Below, in pieces: positions 16,523-26,004 of a DNA stretch of 64,000 bases (its first letter is position 1; each line of letters begins with the position of its first letter). Source of the DNA: QWHO01 sp039809865 (GTDB lineage: Bacteria > Vulcanimicrobiota > Xenobia > Xenobiales > QWHO01); assembly GCA_039809865.1 (NCBI GenBank), contig JBDHVW010000042.1, forward strand, positions 3,501-67,500, given 5' to 3'. The notes beneath the pieces were generated by a model. That model was not told the DNA's origin. It did no database searches and saw nothing but the letters and a program-made list of their open reading frames with translations. A program made the position numbers and the translations under genes.

Positions 16523-17348
16523 TGGTCGGGGTCAGGACGAACCCGGAAGACTGACCCATCGAGCCGGAGGAGCGGCCCAGCATGACGTCCCAGGCGTCGA
16601 AGCCGCTCCCGGTTCCGGCCGCGCCGCCGCTGATCCCGGAGCCGCTGCGGCTGGTCTCCTGCGAGCCGCCGCCCACCATGATGCTGTCGCCCGACTTGAG
16701 GCGCACCGTGGTGGAGGCCTGCGAGAAGACGATCTGGCCGCGCCCCCGGTCGCCCATGTAGCTCATCCAGGGAGCCACTTCCACGGTGACCAAGTCGCCG
16801 ATCACGCGGGGTTTGACGACGAATCCGGTGGTGACGTTCTGGAAGACGACACCCGGCGGCAGCAGGCCGTAGTTGCCGGCCAGCGTCCAGTAGGGCTGCA
16901 CGTAGGTCAGCTGGCGGCCGATCTCGATGTGGCCCTCCTCGCCGCTCATCACCATCAGCTTCTGTGAGCCGTAGGAGAGCTGGTTGCTCTGGTTGCTGCT
17001 GAGCGTCGCGTTGTAGCCGCCCGGGTCGGAGTAGCCCCCGCCCACGGTGGTGCCGCTACTGCTGTTCTGGCCGGTGAAGTCGATCTTGATCATCACCTGG
17101 GGAGCGGCCACGTCGATGGACTGCAGCAGCTTCTCGATCTGGGCCAGATTCTCGGGCGTATCGCGCACGATCAGCTTGTTGGTCTGCTCGTCGGGCAGCA
17201 CGGTGCCGCCGGGGCCAAGCAGAGGCCGCACGGTCTCGGCGGCCGAGGCGGCCGGACGGTTGCTGAGCTGGAAGACTTTCAGCTCGGTGGGCTGAGCGAC
17301 GGCCAGCGAGCCGAGCATCAGGGCAATCAGGATCGTGTTCTTGAGCAT
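16491..17348 (-). CDS. exported secretin-like protein (N-domain plus partial secretin beta-region)
   Basis: 285 residues with a Sec signal (MLKNTILIALMLGSLAVAQ). Residues about 22-85 form an N1/NolW-type ring-building domain (LKVFQLSNRPAASAAETVRPLLGPGGTVLPD...). The following part carries secretin-like strands (TGFVVKPRVIGDLVTVEVAPWMS, STTVRLKSGDSIMVGG), but the secretin C-terminal gate signature and full length are missing, and the tail is Ser/Gly-rich. It may be an accessory or degenerate secretin, perhaps related to the prepilin genes 9 kb upstream, although nothing links them directly. Divergent from comM. Confidence 0.75.
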   Translation of the reverse strand: MLKNTILIALMLGSLAVAQPTELKVFQLSNRPAASAAETVRPLLGPGGTVLPDEQTNKLIVRDTPENLAQIEKLLQSIDVAAPQVMIKIDFTGQNSSSGTTVGGGYSDPGGYNATLSSNQSNQLSYGSQKLMVMSGEEGHIEIGRQLTYVQPYWTLAGNYGLLPPGVVFQNVTTGFVVKPRVIGDLVTVEVAPWMSYMGDRGRGQIVFSQASTTVRLKSGDSIMVGGGSQETSRSGSGISGGAAGTGSGFDAWDVMLGRSSGSMGQSSGFVLTPTIIPDWSKDSP

Positions 17349-17529
17349 GGCTCGAGTATAGCAGAGCCAGATACAGAAAAATTGGAACCCGTGTTCGAGA
17401 GGAACGCTTGAGAGAAATTCCGAAGCCAGGCTGGCCGAGTTTCAAGAGACGTGGCCTGTGGCGGGCCCCGGTCGAGCGCAGTTAGAGCTTGAGCCTCGAG
17501 TCTTCCCCCTCATCCGGAGACTCTGTGTC

Positions 17530-19074
17530 ATGCCCGCCATTCTGCACTCCAGTACCCTGCTGGGTATCGATTCCATTCTGGTCTACGTCGAGGTCGACGT
17601 CTCGAACGGCATCCCCGCCTATCACCTGGTCGGGCTCCCCGACACCTCGGTCAACGAGTCCAGCGAGCGGGTGCGCTCGGCTCTGCGCAACAGCGGCTCC
17701 CAGCTTCCATCCAAGCGGATCACGGTCAACCTCTCCCCCGGCGACGTCCGCAAAGAGGGCCCGCGCTTCGACCTGGCCATCGCTCTGGGCGTGCTGTGCG
17801 CCGAGGACCAGAAGCTCGCGGCTCGCCTGCGGGGCACTCTGGTGCTCGGAGAGCTGTCGCTGGACGGAGGTTTGCGTCCCGTGCGCGGGGTGCTGTCGGC
17901 CGCGATGGAGGCGCGCCGGCAGGGCCTCAAGCGCGTGCTCGTGCCGGTGGCCAATCGGGCCGAGGCCATGCTGGTCGAGGGCTTGAAGGTGCTGAGCGCC
18001 GAGAGCCTCGCGCAGGCCTGCGCGCTGCTGAAGGGCAAGTCCGCGTGCGCCACCGACTCGACCGGCCTGGTGCCCGACTCCGACCCCGACGAGGATGTGC
18101 CCGACCTGACCCTGGTCAAGGGCCAGTTCGCCGCCCGGCGCGCCCTGGAGGTGGCGGCCGCGGGCGGACACCACCTGGCCATGATCGGCCCGCCGGGAGC
18201 GGGGAAAACGCTTCTGGCGAGCTGTTTGCCTGGCCTGCTTCCTCCGCTCGGCGCCGAGGAGGCGCTGGAGGTGACCCGCATCCATTCCGTGCGCCGGGTG
18301 GAGCGGGGCTTGATCTGGCGCCGCCCCTTCCGCTGCCCCGAGCCCGGCCTGAGTCGCCCCGCTCTGCTGGGCAGCGCCATGCCCGGCGAAGTGACGCTGG
18401 CCCACCGCGGGGTGCTCTTCCTCGACGAGTTCCCCGAGATGCGGCGCGACTGCCTGGAGGGTCTGCGGGCGCCACTCGAGAGCGGTCAGGTGATGATCGC
18501 CCGCACCAATCTCCGCGTCACCTACCCGGCCCGGTTCACCCTGGTGGCGGCCATGAATCCCTGTCCGTGCGGCTACTTTGGCGACAGGGAGCGTCTCTGT
18601 CGCTGCAACATCTGGCGCCGCAGCCGCTACCAGCTGCGCTTCTCCGGGCCTCTGCGCGACCGGATCGACCTGCAGGTCAGGTTGACGCGCCTGAATCCGC
18701 GCGAGCTGAGCCGGGCGGGTCCCAGCGAGACTTCCGACTCGGTCCGTCAGCGGGTCATGGAGGCCCGCGAGCGGCAGCTGGCACGCGGTGCCCTCAACTC
18801 GCAGCTCAGCGTCGCCCAGCTGTTGGAGTTCTGCCCCGTCGACGACGCAGGCATGGCCTACCTCGAGCTGGCAGTCCAGAGGTATGGCCTGAGCGCGCGC
18901 GTGTTCGACCGATTGCGGCGCATCGCCCGCACCCTGGCAGATTTGCGCGGCGCCGGGCGCATCGCCACGGAAGACCTGGTCGAGGCGCTCGAGTATCGCT
19001 ACCTCGACCGCGAGGCCATCGGCGACGGAGGGCTCACGACCTGGGACGTGGAGGCGGAACGTTCATGTGCCTGA
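17530..19074 (+). CDS. comM: YifB/ComM-family Mg-chelatase-like AAA+ ATPase
   Basis: 514 residues. The N-terminal Lon-protease-like fold domain (GIDSILVYVEVDVSNGIPAYHLVGLPD...VRSALRNSG) is followed by AAA+ with Walker A GPPGAGKT (about residues 218-225), Walker B LFLDEFPE and the MNPCPCGYFGD element typical of ComM. In competent bacteria ComM is the hexameric helicase that promotes branch migration during natural transformation. Together with the prepilin genes this is compatible with DNA uptake, but no other com genes are present. Start at ATG 17530; the longer frame upstream lacks homology. Confidence 0.93.
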   Translation: MPAILHSSTLLGIDSILVYVEVDVSNGIPAYHLVGLPDTSVNESSERVRSALRNSGSQLPSKRITVNLSPGDVRKEGPRFDLAIALGVLCAEDQKLAARLRGTLVLGELSLDGGLRPVRGVLSAAMEARRQGLKRVLVPVANRAEAMLVEGLKVLSAESLAQACALLKGKSACATDSTGLVPDSDPDEDVPDLTLVKGQFAARRALEVAAAGGHHLAMIGPPGAGKTLLASCLPGLLPPLGAEEALEVTRIHSVRRVERGLIWRRPFRCPEPGLSRPALLGSAMPGEVTLAHRGVLFLDEFPEMRRDCLEGLRAPLESGQVMIARTNLRVTYPARFTLVAAMNPCPCGYFGDRERLCRCNIWRRSRYQLRFSGPLRDRIDLQVRLTRLNPRELSRAGPSETSDSVRQRVMEARERQLARGALNSQLSVAQLLEFCPVDDAGMAYLELAVQRYGLSARVFDRLRRIARTLADLRGAGRIATEDLVEALEYRYLDREAIGDGGLTTWDVEAERSCA

Positions 19075-19151
19075 GCGAGGTCATGGTCAGGAGAGGACCC
19101 CGAATTTTCCGGCCCGAAGGGGGGCCTCATCTTCTCCGCGAGGTTCTCTTC

Positions 19152-21134
19152 ATGAAGCTCCTGAACGCCCTTCTCGTCGCGGTCGCGACCGTCAGCCTGG
19201 CCAGCCCGGTGCGGGCCCAGCAATTTCCCCTCGACCCGCTCAGCCAGCCCGAAATCGAGACGACAATCGCGGTCCTCAAACGCGAGGGCAAGTTCGACGA
19301 GAAGACCAGGCTGCCGATGTTGACGCTCAACGAGCCGGCCAAGGCCTCGGTGCTGGCCTGGAAGCCCGGAGACCCGGTCGCGCGCAGCGCGTTCGTGGTG
19401 CTGATGGACCGCAGCCACTCCAAAGTCTACGAGGCCGTGGTGGACGTCTCCGGCACCGGGAAGCTGGTCTCCTACACCGAGATGAAGGGCGTCCAGCCCG
19501 GCATCCTGGTGGACGAGTTCGTGTTTCCGCAAGACCTCGTGCGGGCCGACCCCCGCTGGCAGGCGGCCATGAAGAAGCGCGGCATCACCAACTTCGCTCA
19601 AGTTCAAATCGACGTGTGGGCGCCGGGGCTCCTCACGGAGGCCGAGGTCAAGGACCAGCGGCGGCTGGTTCGCTGCCTGTCGTTCTACCGGGGCAACTCC
19701 ACCAACCCCTACGCGCGACCCATCGAGGGCGTGATCGCCACCGTCGACACCAACGCCGAGAAGGTGCTCGAGGTGACCGACCTGGGCATCGCTCCCGTGG
19801 TGGACCATCCCAGCGACCTGGACGAGAAATCCAACGCTCCTCTGCGCGAGCGGCCCAAACCGCTCAACCCCGAGCAGCCCGAGGGTCCGAGCTTCACCAA
19901 AGACGGCAACCTGGTGAAGTGGCAGAACTGGCAGATGCGCGTCGGCATGGACCCGCGCGAGGGCCTGGTGCTCTACAATGTCAGCTACAACGACAAGGGC
20001 AAGCTGCGCCCGGTCGCCTATCGGATGTCGCTTTCCGAGATGGTGGTTCCCTACGGCGATCCGGCCGTGAACTGGGTGTTTCGCAACGCGTTCGACCTGG
20101 GCGAGTACGGCGTGGGACGGTTGGCCAACAGCCTGGTCGCCGGGGCCGACGTGCCGGCCAACTCCAAGCTTTACGACGCGGTCTTCGCGGACGACTACGG
20201 CAAGTCGTACGTGTTGCCCGCGGCCTACGCCATCTACGAGCGCGACGGCGGCATTCTCTGGAAGCACTTCGACTTCGACACGGGTCACGATGAGACGCGC
20301 CGGGCGCGCGAGCTGGTGCTGGGCACCGTGGCCACCATCGGCAACTACGACTATGCGTTCTGGTGGATCTTCGGGCAGGACGGCAGCATCCAGGTGCAGG
20401 GCGAGCTGACGGGCATCTGCCTGGCCAAAGGCGTCAACGAGGTGACGGTCACGCCGGCGACCGAGAAGACGGGCACCATGGTCGCGCCCCACATCGTGGC
20501 GCCGAACCACCAGCACTTCTTCGGCTTTCGCATGGACATGGACGTCGACGGCACGGGCAACTCGGTGGTGGAGCTGAACGATCAGGCCTTCCCCGAGCTG
20601 GGCCGGAACAAGAATGCCTTCGGCTGGGTTCCCACGGTCTTCCAGACCGAGGACCAGGCGCGCCGCGATCTCAACTTCGCCTCGGCGCGCAAGTGGGCCG
20701 TGGTCAACCCCACCTCCAAGAACCAGTGCGCCCATCCCCGGGGCTACCTGCTGCTGCCCGACGAGAGCGCCGTTCCGTATCTCGACAAGGACAGTCCGAT
20801 CCGGCAAAGGGCGCGCTTCCTGGACCACCACCTGTGGGTCACGAAGTATTTCGACAACGAGCGCTACCCGGCCGGCGTCTATCCCAACCAGGCGCTGGGG
20901 GGCGACGGCATGCCCCAGTATTCGGGCAACGACCCGATCGATGGCCAGGACGTGGTGATGTGGTATGTCTTCGGGATCACCCACAATCCGCGTCCCGAGG
21001 ACTGGCCCGTGATGCCGCACTATAAGGCCGGGTTCCGGTTGCTGCCGGCCGGCTTCTTCGATCAGAACCCGGCGATGGATGTTCCCTACACGGGCCCACC
21101 CCGGGCCGAGACTCCGCCCGAAGACGCCAAGTAG
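19152..21134 (+). CDS. periplasmic copper amine oxidase (topaquinone enzyme)
   Basis: 660 residues with a Sec signal (MKLLNALLVAVATVSLASPVRAQ). All key residues are visible: catalytic base Asp315 (RNAFDLGEYG), the topaquinone precursor Tyr399 in NYDY, and copper ligands His453 and His455 (NHQHFFGF) and His611 (GITHNPRPEDWPVMP). Spacings match the family (84 residues from base to Tyr). It oxidatively deaminates primary amines to aldehydes with release of ammonia and hydrogen peroxide. ATG at 19152 behind GAGG. The EamA gene starts immediately after its TAG, so an operon is clear. Confidence 0.96.
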   Translation: MKLLNALLVAVATVSLASPVRAQQFPLDPLSQPEIETTIAVLKREGKFDEKTRLPMLTLNEPAKASVLAWKPGDPVARSAFVVLMDRSHSKVYEAVVDVSGTGKLVSYTEMKGVQPGILVDEFVFPQDLVRADPRWQAAMKKRGITNFAQVQIDVWAPGLLTEAEVKDQRRLVRCLSFYRGNSTNPYARPIEGVIATVDTNAEKVLEVTDLGIAPVVDHPSDLDEKSNAPLRERPKPLNPEQPEGPSFTKDGNLVKWQNWQMRVGMDPREGLVLYNVSYNDKGKLRPVAYRMSLSEMVVPYGDPAVNWVFRNAFDLGEYGVGRLANSLVAGADVPANSKLYDAVFADDYGKSYVLPAAYAIYERDGGILWKHFDFDTGHDETRRARELVLGTVATIGNYDYAFWWIFGQDGSIQVQGELTGICLAKGVNEVTVTPATEKTGTMVAPHIVAPNHQHFFGFRMDMDVDGTGNSVVELNDQAFPELGRNKNAFGWVPTVFQTEDQARRDLNFASARKWAVVNPTSKNQCAHPRGYLLLPDESAVPYLDKDSPIRQRARFLDHHLWVTKYFDNERYPAGVYPNQALGGDGMPQYSGNDPIDGQDVVMWYVFGITHNPRPEDWPVMPHYKAGFRLLPAGFFDQNPAMDVPYTGPPRAETPPEDAK

Positions 21135-22064
21135 ATGCTGGCCTGGCTGCTGCCGCTGCTGGTCACCGTAACGTTCTACGGACTGGCGGGGGGGATCTGG
21201 AAGCAGTGCGCCCTTTCGCTGGGCGCGATGAGCTTGCTGTTCGTGGCCGTCAAGACGGTCGTCAACTGGGGCGCCTGGGCGGCGCTCAGTCGCCGCGGCT
21301 TTGGCGACGCCGCGTCGCGCAAATTTCTGGGCTGGGCGCTGACGGGGCAGTTCTTCAACGGACTGGCCTGGATCGGCTATTTCATCGCCCTCACTTACGG
21401 ACCGGCGGCTATCGTGCAAACCATCACGGCAGCCTATACCGCGCTGGCCGCGCTGCTGGCGCTCGTCTTCCTGCGCGAGCGCGTGGTGGCCATCCAGGGG
21501 CTGGGCATCGCGCTGGTCGTCAGCGCCGGAATGTTCCTGGGCTACACCTCGATGAGCGGCGGCGCGAACACGGGCTCGCTCTGGATCATCGCCAGCGTCT
21601 CCACGATGATCTTCTGGGCCGTGGCCGTGACCATCTTCAAGCATGCCTATAACCAGCCCGAAGCCGACGACTGGCGCTTCTTCGTGCTGAACTGGGCGGG
21701 CGTGGGCCTGACGATGCTGCCCTACGGCCTCCTCACCGACCACAGCATGGCGGCGGGCAAAGACCTCTGGCTGGGCCTGCTGATCGTCACGCTCTACGCT
21801 CTGGGCGACCTCACGCTGTTCGCGGCCATCGCGCGGGGACCGGCCTCGATCGTGAGCCCCGTGAGCGGGCTCTACCCGGTGCCCACGCTCTTTTACGCCA
21901 GCCTGGTGCTGCACGAGCACATCTCCGGACTCCAGATGGCGGCCATCGGCGTGGTGCTGGTGGCCATCGTCATGGTCGTGCCCGCACCGGACAATCCCGT
22001 CATGAAGCTGTTTCGGAAGGGGAGCGCTGCCGCAGCCGGGAACGTCCCGACAACTCTTGAGTAG
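21135..22064 (+). CDS. EamA/DMT-superfamily transporter
   Basis: 309 residues with about ten membrane helices in two five-helix repeats (ITAAYTALAALLALVFLRERVVAIQGLGIALVV in the first; SPVSGLYPVPTLFYASLVLHEHISGLQMAAIGVVLVAIVMV in the second), the standard EamA layout. Zero-base spacing from the amine oxidase gene and 20 bp to the next gene indicate a three-gene operon. It probably moves an amine, an amino acid or an oxidation product across the inner membrane; direction and substrate are inference. Confidence 0.88.
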   Translation: MLAWLLPLLVTVTFYGLAGGIWKQCALSLGAMSLLFVAVKTVVNWGAWAALSRRGFGDAASRKFLGWALTGQFFNGLAWIGYFIALTYGPAAIVQTITAAYTALAALLALVFLRERVVAIQGLGIALVVSAGMFLGYTSMSGGANTGSLWIIASVSTMIFWAVAVTIFKHAYNQPEADDWRFFVLNWAGVGLTMLPYGLLTDHSMAAGKDLWLGLLIVTLYALGDLTLFAAIARGPASIVSPVSGLYPVPTLFYASLVLHEHISGLQMAAIGVVLVAIVMVVPAPDNPVMKLFRKGSAAAAGNVPTTLE

Positions 22065-22084
22065 ATCGGAGCGGTAAAGCAATC

Positions 22085-23239
22085 ATGAGCAAGATTCTCG
22101 TTCTGGGCGGCTGCGGCGCGATGGGCACCGAGTCCACCCGCGACCTGGCCCGGACGTCCGATTTCAGCGAGATCCAGGTGGCCGATATCGACCTGGACAA
22201 AGCCCAGAAGCTCTGCCAGGAGCTCGGGCCCAAGCTGAAGGCGCTGACCGTGGACGTGAGCGACGAAGCAGCGCTGGTCAAGCTTTTCCACGACGTCGAC
22301 ATCGTGCTCAACTGCACCAGCTACCGGTTCGGCCTGGAGATCACCCGGGCGGCCATCGCTGCCAAGAAGCCCATGCTCGACCTGGGCGGCCTCTACAACA
22401 CGCCCAAGCAGCTGGCCATGAGCGACGATGCCAGGGCCGCCGGGGCCACCATCGTGCTGGGGATGGGCGCCACTCCGGGCGTCACCAACCTGATGGGCAA
22501 GCTGGGCTCAACCCGCATGGACGAAGTCGACGCCGTGCACACCCACTTTGCCACGTATCGCCGCATCGCACCTTCGCCGGGTCTGGTCGACACCGTGCTG
22601 GACGAGTTCAGCCCCTCCACCGTGCGCTTCTTCTACGAGGACGGCAAGATGATCGAGGTGCCGCCCTTCTACGGCGAGAAGGAGGTCGAGTTCAACGCGC
22701 CCGTGGGCCGCACGAAGTGCTGGATCGTCCCCCACTCCGAGGTGCATGCCTTCTCCAAGTCGATCCCGGGCGTGAAGCGCGTGGACGTGCGCGGAACCTG
22801 GCGCCCCGAGACGATGGAGCTGCTCAAGCACTACAACGAGATCGGCCTGCTCGGCGTCGAGCCGGTCAAGATCGGCGACGCCGAGGTCAAGCCCAAGCAG
22901 CTTTTGCGCCAGCTGCACCTGGACCACGACGACCCGTCCGATCCGAAGGAGTACGCCTTCCTGGTCAACGTCGAGGTGCGCGGCCGGCGCGGCGGCGCGG
23001 ACGTGGTGGCCACCTACAACCTCAGTCACCCGCCCCGCAGCGAGTGGGACATGACCTGCACGGCCAAGGTCACCGGCATCCCCGCCTCGATCGGCGCTCA
23101 GCTCCTGTCGAAGAACGTCAGCAAGCCGGGGGTCAACACGCCCGAGAACGTCTTCGATCCCGAGACGATGTTCCGCGAGCTCGCCAAGCGCAAGATCGTC
23201 GTGGACGAGAAGGTCGTCGAGACGAGGGTGTACAACTAG
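22085..23239 (+). CDS. saccharopine dehydrogenase-like NAD(P)-dependent oxidoreductase
   Basis: 384 residues. N-terminal Rossmann fold (ILVLGGCGAMGTESTRDLA), then the saccharopine-dehydrogenase catalytic region (VDIVLNCTSYRFGLEITRAAIAAKKPMLDLGG and GATIVLGMGATPGVTNLM). In the family these enzymes form or split C-N bonds between an amino group and a keto acid or semialdehyde, using NAD(P)H. In this operon it could act on the aldehyde made by the amine oxidase, or on a related polyamine or lysine-derived compound; that is inference. The ATG has a modest GGAG site. Its stop overlaps the convergent gene within CTAG. Confidence 0.88.
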   Translation: MSKILVLGGCGAMGTESTRDLARTSDFSEIQVADIDLDKAQKLCQELGPKLKALTVDVSDEAALVKLFHDVDIVLNCTSYRFGLEITRAAIAAKKPMLDLGGLYNTPKQLAMSDDARAAGATIVLGMGATPGVTNLMGKLGSTRMDEVDAVHTHFATYRRIAPSPGLVDTVLDEFSPSTVRFFYEDGKMIEVPPFYGEKEVEFNAPVGRTKCWIVPHSEVHAFSKSIPGVKRVDVRGTWRPETMELLKHYNEIGLLGVEPVKIGDAEVKPKQLLRQLHLDHDDPSDPKEYAFLVNVEVRGRRGGADVVATYNLSHPPRSEWDMTCTAKVTGIPASIGAQLLSKNVSKPGVNTPENVFDPETMFRELAKRKIVVDEKVVETRVYN

Positions 23240-26004
23240 CGGCGCTCTGCCGCGCGGAGCTGTCCGGTGAGCGAGCGGAAGAGCTCCAGCGCCAGCTCCG
23301 GGTGCTCGCGGATCCAGTCGAAGAGGCGCCCCGGAGGCCACGACATCAGCTCAGAAGCCGTCTCGGCCAGCGCGTCGGCGCGATGGCAGCCCCCGTCCAG
23401 GGCGGCGATCTCGCCCAGCAGGCAGACCGGCTCCAGGAGGGCGCCGTCGTGGCGCACGGTGCCGTCGAGCAGGGCGTAGAAGCGGTCGGCGGGCTGCCCG
23501 GCCCGGAACAGCACCTGGCCGGGCAAGAAGCGCTCGCGCGCGCCCTGGCCCAGGATCGTCTCAAGCTCATCGAGCATCAATCCGGACAGAAGCGGCAGGC
23601 GCCGCAGGCTCGAGAGACGACCGGTTCCCGCCGCGGCGAGCCGCACGCGCGGGTCGGGGTTGCGCGCGGCCTGAGCCAGCAGGTCGGGCAGCGCCAGCGA
23701 GCCGCCCCCCCGCTCGGGCGGATGCTCGTCCAGGAGCTCGACCAGCACGGCGGCACTGGCCCGATCGCCCAGGTTGCTGAGCGCCTCCAGAGCCTCGGCG
23801 CGCTCGCGGGCGCCGCCCACGCGCAAGCGGCGGCGCACGCCTCCGATCGCCTCGGTGCCCTCCAGGCGCTCCAGAATGGCCAGGGCGAGGCGGCGGGCCC
23901 GCTGCAGACGATTGCGCAGCGACGCCAGCAGCAGCTCGGTCGCGCGGGCGGCCTCGAGCTCCTGGAGCAGCTTGAGCTCCAGGCGCGCCTCGGAGAGCAA
24001 TCCCCGCAGCTCGCCGCGCAGGGCCTCCTCGCCGGCCGCCAGCACGGCGGCCTCGACCGTGACCAGGCGCGGGGACCGCAGGGCCACCTCAGCCGCGCGG
24101 GCGCCACTGGGACCGGCGTGAGACAGGCCCCGGGCGGCCTCCAAACGGACCTCGCGCGCCTCGTCTCCGAGCGCGGTGGCCAGGATTTGCAGCGCCAACG
24201 GGTCGGTCCTGGGGGCCAGCGCGCGGGCGGCGGCCAGGCGGACCTCCGCCGCGGGATGCTCCAGAGCCGTCTCCAGCCGCCGCAAGGGCAACGTGGGGCC
24301 GAGGCGCCCCAGGGCCAGCGCCGCCCATTCCGGGTGCTCCAGAAAGGGCAGACCCAGCTCGCCGCACCAGGGAGGCAGGCAGGCCAGAGCGGGGGCCGGG
24401 TCGGTGGCGAGCAGCGCCTCCAGCACCGGGCGACCGGAGGGCGGGAGGCTGGCGGCCGCCTGGGCGCGCACGTGCGGGTCGGGGTCGTCCAGCAGGCGGT
24501 GCCGATCGGCTTCGGAGGCGCCCGAGAGAGCAGCCAGGCGCACGGACGGCTCGGGGTCGTCGAGCACGGCGGGCGGCACCTGAGGGCCCAGCGCGCGCGC
24601 GGCCGTGCAGCGCACTGCCGGATTGGGATGCCGGACCGCGCGCAGCAGCAGCTCGGGCGGCAGCGCGGAGGCGCGCGCCCCCAGCGGAGAGAGATCGCCG
24701 GCCTCGAGGGCCGCCTCCCCCATGCGCGCGAGCCGCTCCGGCGGCAGCGGGACGTCGGCGGAGAGACCGCCGGAAATCATGTCCTCGAGCAGCGCCCCCA
24801 GGTACGCGCGCCGGACGGCCAGCGCGCCCAGGAAGTAGCCGACCGCCAGGGCCAGCCCCGGCAGCACGACCTGCTCGGGGTTGCGGGTCAGCAACAGCAG
24901 GCCGCCTGCCAGGGCGCGGGCAGCGTAGGAGACGACGCCTTCCAGGAAGGCCCGCAGACGCGGCCGGTAGCGGCCGGGAAACGCGTTGTAAACCAGGCTG
25001 CGGGCGGGGCTGCCGACGCAATTCTGGAACATGCGGTGCACGCTCCAGGCGAAGACGGCGGCCAGCAGGCTGTAGTCGAATCCGAGCGCCACGAACGCCA
25101 GCACGGCCAGCAGCGGATGGAGCAGGCTCGTGAGCGGCACGCCGGCGCGCTGCAGCAGCCACGGGGTGAGGCCCGCCAGGAAGGGGATCTCGACGAGATA
25201 GGCCGTGGCCACCAGCACGCCCAGAAACGCGGCCAGCCGCTCGGGACGGTCGTAGTGGCGGGCGAAAAGGTCGCTGTAGCAGTACTGCGCCATGGCCAGG
25301 CACAGCACCATGCCCAGCAGCATCGCGAGCAATCCGCGGGCCAGTTGGGAGCGCCCGATGAAGCGAATCGAGCCGAGCATGCGCTCGCGCAGCGGCTCGG
25401 TCGCGAAGGACTGACCCGAGGACCAGCCGGCGAGGCGGCGCCCGAAGGCCAGAGTGAGCAGCGCCGCCCCGGCCAACAGCCCGGCCCAGACCAGCAGCAA
25501 CGTGCGCGCGCCCAGCGCGGGGCCGGTCAGCGAGGAGAGTAACCCTCCCAGGAACCCGCCCAGGCTGGTGCCGAGCGCCAGGCGAGGGAACACGCGCTTC
25601 TGCGCCAGCGAGTCGAACGAGTCGCCCGCCAGCACCCAGAAGTGATTGCTCGACACCGCGATCGCCAGCGCCGCCAGGCTGAACAGAGCGGGCAACACGG
25701 TCTGAGCCGGGAGCACCGCGAGGGCAAACCATCCGAGCAGCACGAGACCCGCCGTGGCCAGGAGCATGGCCGCGAGCAGACGGTCGTGCCGGAACCTCCC
25801 CACGTTGGCCGCGTAGAGCAGGGAGCCCGCGGCGGCGCCCAGCGAGGCGAAGAGGATGGTCGCCGGCAGCGCTTTGACCCCCAGCAGCCCCAGAAGCAAG
25901 GCCTCGGTACTGGTGGTGCCCACGGCCAGGGCCGCCGTCATCAGGGCCAGCAAGAGGGCAAAGAATGCGAAACGGGGACGCTCGCGCCGACGGACCCCTA
26001 GCAT
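23236..26004 (-). CDS. ATP/ADP-translocase-like MFS domain fused to HEAT repeats and a cyclic-nucleotide-binding domain
   Basis: 922 residues from ATG 26004. Residues about 10-420 are some twelve membrane helices of the MFS/nucleotide-translocase type (RPRFAFFALLLALMTAALAVG..., GLAGDSFDSLAQKRVFPRLALG-like loop). Residues about 430-790 are HEAT-like repeats (HPNPAVRCTAARALG, DPDPHVRAQAAASL, HPAAEVRLAAARALA). The C-terminus, about 800-920, is a Crp-type cyclic-nucleotide domain (LGQGARERFLPGQVLFRAGQPADRFYALLDGTV, CLLGEIAALDGG). The architecture recurs in diverse bacteria but its transport substrate is unknown to me. The start overlaps the stop of the sensor-kinase-like gene by 7 bp. Confidence 0.85.
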   Translation of the reverse strand: MLGVRRRERPRFAFFALLLALMTAALAVGTTSTEALLLGLLGVKALPATILFASLGAAAGSLLYAANVGRFRHDRLLAAMLLATAGLVLLGWFALAVLPAQTVLPALFSLAALAIAVSSNHFWVLAGDSFDSLAQKRVFPRLALGTSLGGFLGGLLSSLTGPALGARTLLLVWAGLLAGAALLTLAFGRRLAGWSSGQSFATEPLRERMLGSIRFIGRSQLARGLLAMLLGMVLCLAMAQYCYSDLFARHYDRPERLAAFLGVLVATAYLVEIPFLAGLTPWLLQRAGVPLTSLLHPLLAVLAFVALGFDYSLLAAVFAWSVHRMFQNCVGSPARSLVYNAFPGRYRPRLRAFLEGVVSYAARALAGGLLLLTRNPEQVVLPGLALAVGYFLGALAVRRAYLGALLEDMISGGLSADVPLPPERLARMGEAALEAGDLSPLGARASALPPELLLRAVRHPNPAVRCTAARALGPQVPPAVLDDPEPSVRLAALSGASEADRHRLLDDPDPHVRAQAAASLPPSGRPVLEALLATDPAPALACLPPWCGELGLPFLEHPEWAALALGRLGPTLPLRRLETALEHPAAEVRLAAARALAPRTDPLALQILATALGDEAREVRLEAARGLSHAGPSGARAAEVALRSPRLVTVEAAVLAAGEEALRGELRGLLSEARLELKLLQELEAARATELLLASLRNRLQRARRLALAILERLEGTEAIGGVRRRLRVGGARERAEALEALSNLGDRASAAVLVELLDEHPPERGGGSLALPDLLAQAARNPDPRVRLAAAGTGRLSSLRRLPLLSGLMLDELETILGQGARERFLPGQVLFRAGQPADRFYALLDGTVRHDGALLEPVCLLGEIAALDGGCHRADALAETASELMSWPPGRLFDWIREHPELALELFRSLTGQLRAAERR

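Noticed and set aside
18999..22082. Open frame of 1027 codons on the minus strand
   Set aside because: Exactly antisense to the copper amine oxidase and EamA genes, both with full motifs; His/Gly/Val-biased translation.
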